From Microcoleus sp. FACHB-672 (GTDB lineage: Bacteria; Cyanobacteriota; Cyanobacteriia; Cyanobacteriales; Oscillatoriaceae), in assembly GCF_014695725.1 (NCBI RefSeq), contig NZ_JACJOU010000033.1, forward strand, positions 1 through 64,000: a stretch of DNA of 64,000 nt, written 5' to 3'. The notes under the pieces were generated by a model. That model ran no database searches and had not been told where the DNA came from. It saw only the letters and a program-made list of their open reading frames with translations. Position 1 is the first letter of the stretch, and every line of letters starts with the position of its first letter. The position numbers were made by a program, and so were the translations under genes. Below, piece after piece: positions 45,564 to 53,784 of the stretch.

Positions 45564-48260
45564 ATGAATTATCAGAACTTAATTCAAAATTCAAAGTTCA
45601 AGCTTAAAAAATATCGAAAGATTCTCGTATCTCAAATTCTAGGCCCAAAACGCCTTGCAATTTTGGAAGCGTGTCTGATTGGCTTAGTCTCTGGACTAGC
45701 GGGTGTTTTGCTCAAACAAGGGGTGGGATGGCTGGGAGGCTGGCGAGTTTATACAGCAGCCCATCTGATTCCCGCATGGTTCTTGCTCCCCAGTGTCGGA
45801 GTCGTTGGGGGGTTGCTCACCGGCTGGCTGGTAGAACGACTGGCCCCTGAGACTGCCGGCAGCGGCATTCCCCACGTCAAAGCCGCTTTAGCCGGCGTGA
45901 GTATTTCTCTAGATTGGCGGGTGGCTAGTGTCAAGCTGGTCGGCACAATTTTAGCGGTGGGTTCAGGGTTAACCTTAGGCCGGCAAGGCCCGACTGTGCA
46001 AATTGGAGCCGCTTTGGCTGCGGGGATCGGTCGTTTGATTCCCACCTCGCCCGACTACCGACGCCAACTCATTGCTTGTGGGGCGGCAGCCGGCTTAGCT
46101 GCCGGTTTCAACGCACCCATAGCCGGCGTGTTGTTTGTCGTGGAAGAACTGCTCTACGATATCTCCGGCTTTACCCTTGGCCCAGCAATTATCGCTTCCT
46201 TTATCGGTGCTGTTGTCTCCCAATTGCTGGGTGGCGATCTGAATCTTGACATCACTCAAAGCGTTTCCCAGACTCGGTTTTTAGCTCAGGAGATTCCCTG
46301 TTACGTGGTGTTGGGAATCCTGGCTGGATTGCTGGGCAGCCTGTTCACGAAATCAATAGTTGCGCTCTTATACTTCAACCGGCGCGTACTGCGTCTGAGC
46401 CTGCCGGTGCGTATCGCCCTAGCGGGGCTGGTATGTGGCCTGGTGGTGGCGATGCTACCCGAAGCCTTCCGCAACAATTCAGGTTTGCGAGAGTTCCTCC
46501 TCAGCAAAGAAGCCAACCTGACAAATATCTCCCTCGCCTTTGTCGCTCACTTCGTTCTGACCATTATCGCCGCCTCTTCAGGCGCACCGGGCGGGTTATT
46601 CGCCCCATCCCTGGTGCTGGGTTCTGCCTTGGGCCACATCGTCGGGATTTTGCAGTGGGATTGGTTCGGCATTGGGGTGCCTACCACCTACGCCCTTGCC
46701 GGCATGGGCGCATTTTTTTGTGCGGTTTGCAGAGCACCGATTACAGCCGTGGTGATTGTTTTTGAAATTACTACCGATTTTAAACTGGTGCTGCCTTTAA
46801 TGATTGGCTCTATAGTGGCTTATTTGGTGGCAGAAAAGGTAGAGAAGGAATCCCTTTATGACCGGCTACTAGAATTTAATGGCATTAATTTGAAAAAGGA
46901 AAAGCCGGCAGATGGGATTTTGGCTGAGCTGTCGGCGTCGGATGTCATGCAGCGCCGTGTGGAAACGCTATCGAGCCAAATGAACTTGGATGAAGTGATG
47001 CAGGCGTTTTCCCGCTCTCACCACCGGGGCTTTCCGGTGGTCGATAATGGCAAGCTGGTGGGGATTGTTACCCAAACAGACTTGGCAAACACCGGCAAGC
47101 GCCAGTTGCCCGGAAATACGCCTTTGAACGAGTTCATGACGCCACAGCCGGTGACAGTGAGACCTGTGGATACCTTAAGTGAGGTACTGTACCGGCTCAA
47201 TCGCTACAATCTCAGCCGACTGCCGGTGACGGAGGGGCGAAAGCTGGTGGGGATTATCACGCGCAGCGATATTATTCGCGCAGAGTCAGACAAACTGACT
47301 GGTGAAAAGGCTCAGGTTGGCCCTCATCCTGAGCCTTCTTATGTGGTTTACCAAACGCGAGCACCGGCGACGGGTAAAGGTCGGCTGCTGGTGCCTTTGG
47401 CCAACCCGCAAACCGCCCCAGCCTTATTGCGTCTGGCGGCGGCAATGGCCCACGAGCGCAACTATGAAATTGAGTGCCTTCAGGTAATGCTGGTATCTCG
47501 CCATAGTTCGCCGGCTGAGACGCCGGTGAGAACCGTCAAAAGTCGCCGGATGCTGCGTGAGGCTGAGCGGATCGGGCGAGATTGGGACGTGCCGGTGCAT
47601 ACCCAGGTGCGCGTCGCCCATGATGTAGCCCAGGCAATTTTAGAAACCATTAAGGAGCGACACATCGATTTAATTTTGATGGGGTGGAAAGGCAACACAT
47701 CCACTCCCGGTCGGATTTTTGGCGATTCTGTAGATACGCTAATCCGGCAGGCGGCATGCGATGTGGTGTTGGTGAAATGGGGTGAGAAAAGCCGGCGAAA
47801 GCTTGAAATCTTCAACCAGCCAGCAATCCCCCACGCAACACTCAGCACTCAAAACTCAGCACTTTCTTTAAATCGCTGGCTGGTGCCGATGGCCGGCGGC
47901 CCGAATTCTCAGCGTGCGGTGCAATTACTGCCGGCTTTGGTCGCAATTAGTGCGAAACCAGAAATCCGCCTGTGTCAGGTTTGTCAGTCGTCGGCTGGGA
48001 AATTTGATACAACGTTATTGGATAATGCCTCGAAGTTTCTAGATCGGCAATTGAATGTGCCGGTGATTTCGATGCCGGTGTGTGCGAATTCTGTATCTGA
48101 AGCCTTAATAGATTTAGCGCACAAGGATCAGTGCGATGTGATTGTTTTAGGGGCAAGCCGAGAGGGTTTATTGCAGCAAGTTATTAAAGGAAATATTCCC
48201 GAAGCAATCACGCGAGGTTGTGATTGCACGGTGATGCTGGTAAGAGGTGCAAGCGCGTAG
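45564..48260 (+). CDS. ClC-type chloride channel/antiporter with CBS pair and two universal-stress domains
   Basis: An 898-aa protein. The ClC membrane domain (about residues 25-430) has the selectivity motifs GSGIPHVK, GRQGPTVQIGAA and FNAPIAGVLFVVEEL, and a later GGLFAPSLVLG motif. In the second motif the usual gating Glu (GREGP) is Gln. A CBS pair follows (about 450-575, with DVMQRRVETL and NEFMTPQPVTV). Two UspA-like domains end the protein (about 605-725 and 770-898), each with a GxxG-type nucleotide motif (MGWKGNTSTPGRIFGDSVDTLI; LGASREGLLQQVI). The layout suggests ATP/AMP-regulated chloride transport. ATG at 45564. Confidence 0.92.
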   Translation: MNYQNLIQNSKFKLKKYRKILVSQILGPKRLAILEACLIGLVSGLAGVLLKQGVGWLGGWRVYTAAHLIPAWFLLPSVGVVGGLLTGWLVERLAPETAGSGIPHVKAALAGVSISLDWRVASVKLVGTILAVGSGLTLGRQGPTVQIGAALAAGIGRLIPTSPDYRRQLIACGAAAGLAAGFNAPIAGVLFVVEELLYDISGFTLGPAIIASFIGAVVSQLLGGDLNLDITQSVSQTRFLAQEIPCYVVLGILAGLLGSLFTKSIVALLYFNRRVLRLSLPVRIALAGLVCGLVVAMLPEAFRNNSGLREFLLSKEANLTNISLAFVAHFVLTIIAASSGAPGGLFAPSLVLGSALGHIVGILQWDWFGIGVPTTYALAGMGAFFCAVCRAPITAVVIVFEITTDFKLVLPLMIGSIVAYLVAEKVEKESLYDRLLEFNGINLKKEKPADGILAELSASDVMQRRVETLSSQMNLDEVMQAFSRSHHRGFPVVDNGKLVGIVTQTDLANTGKRQLPGNTPLNEFMTPQPVTVRPVDTLSEVLYRLNRYNLSRLPVTEGRKLVGIITRSDIIRAESDKLTGEKAQVGPHPEPSYVVYQTRAPATGKGRLLVPLANPQTAPALLRLAAAMAHERNYEIECLQVMLVSRHSSPAETPVRTVKSRRMLREAERIGRDWDVPVHTQVRVAHDVAQAILETIKERHIDLILMGWKGNTSTPGRIFGDSVDTLIRQAACDVVLVKWGEKSRRKLEIFNQPAIPHATLSTQNSALSLNRWLVPMAGGPNSQRAVQLLPALVAISAKPEIRLCQVCQSSAGKFDTTLLDNASKFLDRQLNVPVISMPVCANSVSEALIDLAHKDQCDVIVLGASREGLLQQVIKGNIPEAITRGCDCTVMLVRGASA

Positions 48261-48298
48261 AGTGCGTGACTCATGCACCCTCCTAAGAAGTGAACTAT

Positions 48299-48393
48299 TC
48301 ATTTGATCCCTTCACTTCGTAGTAACTCGTGTAATTGCGGTACAAGTGCCGGCAGGTGATTTTGAATCGTATTCCAAACTCGTCTCATATTCA
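48299..48393 (-). pseudogene. C-terminal tail of the IS-interrupted HEPN gene
   Basis: On the minus strand the sequence left of the IS reads MNMRRVWNTIQNHLPALVPQL-type residues, then HELLRSEGIK and a TGA (48299-48301). This matches the usual DUF86 HEPN C-terminus that should follow MAHEYFQV, which is found on the other side of the IS. When the two flanks are joined through one TA copy, the frame is one base short, so an extra small lesion exists. Confidence 0.85.
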
Positions 48394-48460
48394 TACCAAT
48401 TTAAATTGAATAATCGACAGATGTGATAAAGTGAGAATCGCCGTTTACCCCTGTGTCGAG

Positions 48461-48973
48461 ATGGTTGGAGTCACCTCAATAGACGTGCAGGAAAGTTTAG
48501 AGAATCTGGCACAAAGGTTGCGTCAAGCCGAGACAGCAACCATCAAAGAACGATTGCAAGTGCTCTACTGGCTCAAACAAGATAATCCACCCAGTATTAG
48601 TGCAATTGCCAAAGCCATGGGGAAACATCGCAGCACACTACAAACGTGGTTATCGATGTACCGATACGGGGGAGTGGAAGCGATGCTGGAAATTAAGAAA
48701 TCCCCAGGAGGGGTACGAGTGATTCCGCAATGGGCAGAAGCGGCGTTGGCCAAGCGCTTACAACAGCCAAATCATGGATTTAGCAGCTATGGAGAAGTAC
48801 AGCAATGGCTTTTGGAAACTCTGGGGGTAGAAGCACAGTATCATGCGGTGTACCAGATGACCCGTTATCGACTCAAAGCCAAACTCAAGGTCGCCCGTCC
48901 GCAAAATTACAAGCAAAATAGTCAACAGCGTTCTGCATTTAAAAAAACCTTGCCGATGACCTTGCGCTGTTGA
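48461..48973 (+). CDS. IS630-family transposase, first ORF (DNA-binding part)
   Basis: 170 aa from the ATG at 48461 (MVGVTSIDVQ). It has a helix-turn-helix (AIAKAMGKHRSTLQTWLSMY) and a second DNA-binding part (YGEVQQWLLETLGVE). The reading frame ends shortly after a run of seven A (48941-48947). At that run a -1 slip would join it to ORF 2, as AAAAAAC then CTTGCCGATGACCTTGCG reads KKNLADDLA. Such frameshifting is common in two-ORF IS630 elements but is inferred here. Confidence 0.88.
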   Translation: MVGVTSIDVQESLENLAQRLRQAETATIKERLQVLYWLKQDNPPSISAIAKAMGKHRSTLQTWLSMYRYGGVEAMLEIKKSPGGVRVIPQWAEAALAKRLQQPNHGFSSYGEVQQWLLETLGVEAQYHAVYQMTRYRLKAKLKVARPQNYKQNSQQRSAFKKTLPMTLRC

Positions 48974-49536
48974 GCCAGCACGCTCGGCTAGTGGGGCAGG
49001 CTCAGCAAGAGATTCGCTACTTTGCACAAGATGAGAGTCGCTTTGGACTTAAAACCATCTGTGGACGATTAATTACAGCTTGCGGAGTCAAACCCATTGG
49101 ACAGTGGCAATGGTTGTTCAAGGCATTCTGGCTCTACGGTGCCGTAGAACCGGCAACGGGAGAGTCTTTCTTCCTGCAATTTTCTCATGTTGATACCCAG
49201 TGCTATCAACGGTTTTTGGATGAGTTTTCCCAAGCCTATCGAAATAGTCTCAATATTCTTCAAGTCGATAATGGACGGTTTGACACAAGCAAAAACTTGA
49301 TTGTGCCAGAGAATGTCATTTTGTTGTTTCAACCACCTTATTGTCCAGCGCTAAATCCTATTGAACGGTTATGGGAACATCTCAAGGCTAACCTCAAGTG
49401 GGCGTCGTTCCAAACCCTGGCTCAACTGCAAACCAAAGTGGATCAACTCTTGGCGCAGTTAACACCTGAAATGATTGCTTCCATCACAGGTTATTCCTTC
49501 ATCTTGGATGCCTTATCTGTCGTTAACTCCTTTTAA
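48970..49536 (+). CDS. IS630-family transposase, second ORF (DDE catalytic part)
   Basis: 188 aa in the -1 frame relative to ORF 1 (open from about 48946 by frameshift, or from a TTG at 48970). The catalytic acids appear in YFAQDESRFGL (first D), ILQVDNGRFD (second D) and PALNPIERLWEHLKANL (third acid, E). The protein ends within the right terminal inverted repeat. The element looks transposition-competent. Confidence 0.9.
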   Translation: MSQHARLVGQAQQEIRYFAQDESRFGLKTICGRLITACGVKPIGQWQWLFKAFWLYGAVEPATGESFFLQFSHVDTQCYQRFLDEFSQAYRNSLNILQVDNGRFDTSKNLIVPENVILLFQPPYCPALNPIERLWEHLKANLKWASFQTLAQLQTKVDQLLAQLTPEMIASITGYSFILDALSVVNSF

Positions 49537-49802
49537 ATTGGTATCACTTGAAAATATTCGTGAGCCATCACATTTCTCATGTTTCCCATCAGCCGCCAGG
49601 GAATGTGAGGGTAACGGTTTTGCAAAGCCAAAGGGACATTGACAGCCGCCTCATCAATGATGATAAAACAGTAGAGAATGGCTCCTGAAATCGCTTCATC
49701 TGCCTCAAATTCCTCAAACGTCTTCTGCTCTGTTAAACGTTGAATTCTGGCAATCGCATCGATAATATCCAGAATCCGTAGAGGCCATTCTCTAGTAGGC
49801 AC
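49533..49802 (-). pseudogene. HEPN (DUF86) toxin gene, 5' part, truncated by IS630 insertion
   Basis: An 89-residue frame on the minus strand; the last few codons (VIPI, stop) are read from the IS end. The HEPN RNase motif RNxxxH is present as GNMRNVMAHEY. The family C-terminus is missing here and is found as 48299-48393, across the element. The ATG at 49802 overlaps the MNT gene by 11 nt. In MNT-HEPN pairs the HEPN protein is the toxic RNase and MNT the antitoxin that adenylylates it; this toxin is probably inactive. Confidence 0.88.
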
Positions 49803-50088
49803 GAATTGCCTCCTTAATCACTCGCTCCCGTAATTCTTTCCTCAAAGCGTTTCGGGTTCCCATTTCAACAGAGCATCCCAAGACATCCTCTAAGAAAAAC
49901 CGCACTTTGCTAAATTCAAACAGTCCAATAGAGTTTTCATCTTCAAACTCTACTAAGAAATCTACATCACTATCTGGGCCGGCTTCATCCCGCGCCACTG
50001 AACCAAATAGCTCTAAAGATTTTACTCCTAAAGCTTTTAATTCGTCTTTATGGGCTGCTAAAGTTGCGATGACTTCGTCGCGTTTCAT
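49792..50088 (-). CDS. mntA: MNT-domain nucleotidyltransferase antitoxin
   Basis: A 98-aa minimal nucleotidyltransferase. The NTase signature GSVARDEAGPDSDVDFLVEF (about residues 30-49; GS then DxD) is complete. It lies directly upstream of the HEPN gene with an 11-nt overlap, the common order of MNT-HEPN modules. With the toxin gene broken, the antitoxin has no obvious local target. Confidence 0.88.
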   Translation of the reverse strand: MKRDEVIATLAAHKDELKALGVKSLELFGSVARDEAGPDSDVDFLVEFEDENSIGLFEFSKVRFFLEDVLGCSVEMGTRNALRKELRERVIKEAIRAY

Positions 50089-50305
50089 AGGATTTTCTCG
50101 AGGTAATTTTATGGATAATTTTTTAAAAGCTGAGATTAGGGGATTTGGAAGGCTGCCGGCTGTGCAGAAACATTTACAGGACGAGTGACTGCTGTTTCTA
50201 GTTATAAACTAACTCAAGAGCAGGGAAGAAATTTTGCAGGGCTGAACGCGAATGCCTTACTGAATTCGCTAAAATGAGCGATGAGCGAACGGGAATTTTG
50301 AGCGA

Positions 50306-50602
50306 ATGGAAGATATTAAAGCAGAATTAGAGGAAATGCTGGATGAGGCTGAGTGGAACTGGCTGCAGCCTCATGCTGATCGGCAAGCGTTGGTTGTGGT
50401 GGGGCAAGAGCTAGACTTGATTGACGTGGGAGTGGCAATTGCTAGTGATAACGTTCAGTCTGTACAGCATTGGCTGGGTGAGCAATTGATTTACAAACCA
50501 TCACCTGAGCAAGTAGCAAACTGGAACGTGAACCGCAGCAAACGCTTTAATACGTTAATTGTGCAGCCTTTTGTTTTGGTTCAAGAATTGGCGGCTGCTT
50601 GA
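50306..50602 (+). CDS. DUF2288 protein
   Basis: A 98-aa soluble protein of the DUF2288 family (MEDIKAELEEMLDEAEWNWLQPHADRQALVVV, then LIDVGVAIASDNVQSVQHWL, RFNTLIVQPFVLVQE). Function is unknown. It is one transcription unit between the MNT gene and the divergent YdcF gene; its start is ATG at 50306. Confidence 0.87.
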   Translation: MEDIKAELEEMLDEAEWNWLQPHADRQALVVVGQELDLIDVGVAIASDNVQSVQHWLGEQLIYKPSPEQVANWNVNRSKRFNTLIVQPFVLVQELAAA

Positions 50603-50647
50603 GGGGTGATAAAGGTTCAGCCGGCATTCTTAGCCGGCACAGACGCT

Positions 50648-51301
50648 TCAACGGTTTCTGTTGACGGATTGGGAAGGCGGTAAAACCTTGCTGAATGTTG
50701 AACCTGTACGGCCTGTTGCCACCCACAGAACCGCTCTGGCTCCATCTCGGAGTGTTTTTTCAATCGGTTCTGGCGGTCGTCCAGAAGGCACCGGCATCGG
50801 TTTGAAGGCGATTCCCCGACTTCCGAATATAATTTCTCCAATGACCGTAGCTCGCCTCATGTGGTCATCGGAGGTAATTAAATAAACACTTTTAATGCCT
50901 CTGGCTTGAAATTCATCAACCAGGGTGGTGAAGTTGGTGACGGTGTCTATCGCGCGATCATCTAAATGCAGCCGGCTCAGATCGATTCCTGCTTCTGAAA
51001 ACACCCATTCTGCATACTCTGGGTTGCTCCCGCTAGAAACCCAAATATCCATTTCAGGATGCTCGTTTGCCAATTCTGCCGCAAAAATTTCTCGCTCTTT
51101 CGCGCCACCCAATACTAATAATGCTTGGGGTGTACTGAAGTTATTTTGCAACTGCCGGTAGCCAATCCAACACACAACAGAAACTCCTAGTAACCAGCAT
51201 AAAACCGATCTGCCTCTAGACCACATAGAGACGGAGCGTAACGAGTCTCTGGAACGTCGGTGACGTTTAGGGTTTGGACAGATCCTCAAAAGCATATACA
51301 A
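50648..51301 (-). CDS. YdcF-family (DUF218) protein
   Basis: A 217-aa protein of the YdcF/ElyC family. One N-terminal membrane helix (about residues 33-50, VLCWLLGVSVVCWIGY) is followed by an alpha/beta domain with LLVLGGAKEREIFAAEL, DDRAIDTVTNF and ITSDDHMRRATVIGEIIF, the typical DUF218 motifs. Family members affect envelope polysaccharides (ElyC) in E. coli, or have no known role. Convergent with the DUF2288 gene. Confidence 0.86.
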   Translation of the reverse strand: MYMLLRICPNPKRHRRSRDSLRSVSMWSRGRSVLCWLLGVSVVCWIGYRQLQNNFSTPQALLVLGGAKEREIFAAELANEHPEMDIWVSSGSNPEYAEWVFSEAGIDLSRLHLDDRAIDTVTNFTTLVDEFQARGIKSVYLITSDDHMRRATVIGEIIFGSRGIAFKPMPVPSGRPPEPIEKTLRDGARAVLWVATGRTGSTFSKVLPPSQSVNRNR

Positions 51302-51464
51302 AAATCATATATAACACTGCACCCAGAACCGCCCTTTATAGCCGGCGGCTTCAGAGCGCTTCCTGAACTCCCTTCTAAGCAGATCCACTCAAATCAGGGA
51401 ATTTGTCACATAAAGCTTAGCAGATAACGGGATTGGCCGGGATCGAACCGGCGGCCTAGCGCTT

Positions 51465-52345
51465 CAGATTTGCGTGAGTTTCTTCACTCTCTGGACTATT
51501 CCTTCACCATAGGCTATAAACCCTTAGGTGGTGGCCGTTGTGTTTAAGGAGGTTTGAATTTTGTAGAGCATACTTTCGTGAACGTAAGGGTGAATGAAGG
51601 ATAAAAACCGTTTTCCTTCTTTGGTGCCCATTCTGAGCCGGTAAGTTTCGTGACTTTTACTTAACCCCCACTTAAACCCCCACACGTCTGAGAAATAAGA
51701 AACGATGATCTCACTCTCTTCTTTGGAAAGATAAGTATTTAGGCTAATTTCCAGCGCATGAACTTTACCGTTTTTTTTCTTGAAGGATTTAGAACCGCGA
51801 TCTATAAACCAAATCGCTATTCCTTGGGGAGTTAAAAGGTTCAAAAACTTTCGTGTGATTGTTTTCGTTCCACCCCGATATAACTTTTTCACCAAAACCC
51901 GCGTTAAAGGAATTAACTTGGGTTCTATGCGAATCAGTTCTTCTCCTTCTTTTCCCTGCACCCTTTGTAAACTTACGGGTCTTCTAGTTATGGTTTCGAG
52001 AACTTCTTTTTTATAAAGAATGTAGCTCTCTAATTTAGATGAGTTCAGAATAAAGAAGTTATTTTGGCTTCTTCTTCCCTCACCTAATAACACTCCAACC
52101 AGAATTCCTCTCTGCTCTACTTTTGATAAGACATGATAGTCTATCTTTTTTGACTCCTTAAAACCAGTCTCTGCACCTTCCAAAGCGTTTTGAGTTTTGA
52201 GCTTCAATTTTTAAGTTTTAAATTCACCCATTACTCAGCACTGTCTTTGGCTTGGCTCAAGATTACCTTATCTGTTGCCAGAGGTAGGCTTCCTTGAATT
52301 TGACCACATTCACGCCTGGAGTTTCCCCCAAGGTGCCCGATTTTC
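51465..52345 (-). ncRNA. Group I-like intron in tRNA-Arg(CCU)
   Basis: 881 nt. It follows U36 and ends with G, as group I introns do. Group I core features are visible on the minus strand: GGAAGCC and AATCTTGAGCCAAGCC (Q-like, near 52275-52250) and, after the ORF, GGAATAGTCC (S-like, near 51510-51500). Most of the intron is a LAGLIDADG-type ORF (51524-52207). The non-coding part is about 138 nt before the ORF and 59 nt after. The complete P3-P9 fold was not drawn by hand, so subgroup is not assigned. Confidence 0.82.
51524..52207 (-). CDS. LAGLIDADG-type homing endonuclease ORF in the tRNA intron
   Basis: 227 codons from a TTG at 52207 (an ATG is absent near the start). Two LAGLIDADG-like helices are visible: GILVGVLLGEGRRS (about residues 34-47) and GIAIWFIDRGSKS (about 129-141). 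In the first the acidic residue before the final Gly is Glu, which fits activity. In the second it is Arg (IDRG), where active enzymes have an acid (IWFMDDG). The second site may therefore be inactive. The ORF is in the same orientation as the tRNA and stays within the intron. Confidence 0.85.
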   Translation of the reverse strand: MKLKTQNALEGAETGFKESKKIDYHVLSKVEQRGILVGVLLGEGRRSQNNFFILNSSKLESYILYKKEVLETITRRPVSLQRVQGKEGEELIRIEPKLIPLTRVLVKKLYRGGTKTITRKFLNLLTPQGIAIWFIDRGSKSFKKKNGKVHALEISLNTYLSKEESEIIVSYFSDVWGFKWGLSKSHETYRLRMGTKEGKRFLSFIHPYVHESMLYKIQTSLNTTATT

Positions 52346-52438
52346 AGGAGGCGCTCGCTCTATCCAACTGAGCTACAACCCCAAATACAGAACTATGATA
52401 GCAGTTTTTGGAGATGAGTTTTTGTTAATTTTTCACTT

Positions 52439-53539
<1,101 letters not shown>

Positions 53540-53784
53540 TTACCTGAGTTGGTATCTCGTTGGCTTAGTTGCTTAATAAGTGTTTTTACGAAATTATTGA
53601 TAATTCGCGGTCTGCTTCATATTTATACATGATTTTTGTAGAGAAAACCACTTACGAAATCTTGGCGAAGGGTGTTTAAATGGTGAAATACCTGTCTGCC
53701 GGCGCTTGACATAATTTTCTTGATTTGTTCTCACTCATTTTTAGTTAGAGCCGGCACTCACACCTCAGCAAAGCTCTAATTGAT

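Larger units (their letters stand above)
48394..49543 (+). mobile_element. IS630-family insertion sequence, apparently complete
   Basis: About 1,150 bp. Ends carry inverted repeats: ACCAATTTAAA just inside a TA at 48394-48395 and TTTAAATTGGT ending in a TA at 49542-49543. TA duplication is the hallmark of IS630/Tc1-mariner insertion. It encodes a two-ORF transposase (48461-48973 and 48970-49536 in the -1 frame). It interrupts a HEPN toxin gene on the opposite strand. Confidence 0.92.
51428..52382 (-). tRNA. tRNA-Arg(CCU), split by an 881-nt intron
   Basis: Minus strand. The 5' exon is 52382-52346 and the 3' exon 51464-51428; spliced length is 74 nt. Acceptor GGGGTTG pairs with CAATCCC (one G-T). 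The D-arm is GCTC/GAGC and the anticodon stem AGCGC/GCGCT. The loop is CTCCTAA when joined, so the anticodon is CCU. The T-arm GCCGG-TTCGATC-CCGGC is complete. The discriminator base is G, and CCA is not encoded. The intron sits after U36, so the U just before it and the last base G of the intron fit a group I splice. Confidence 0.92.
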
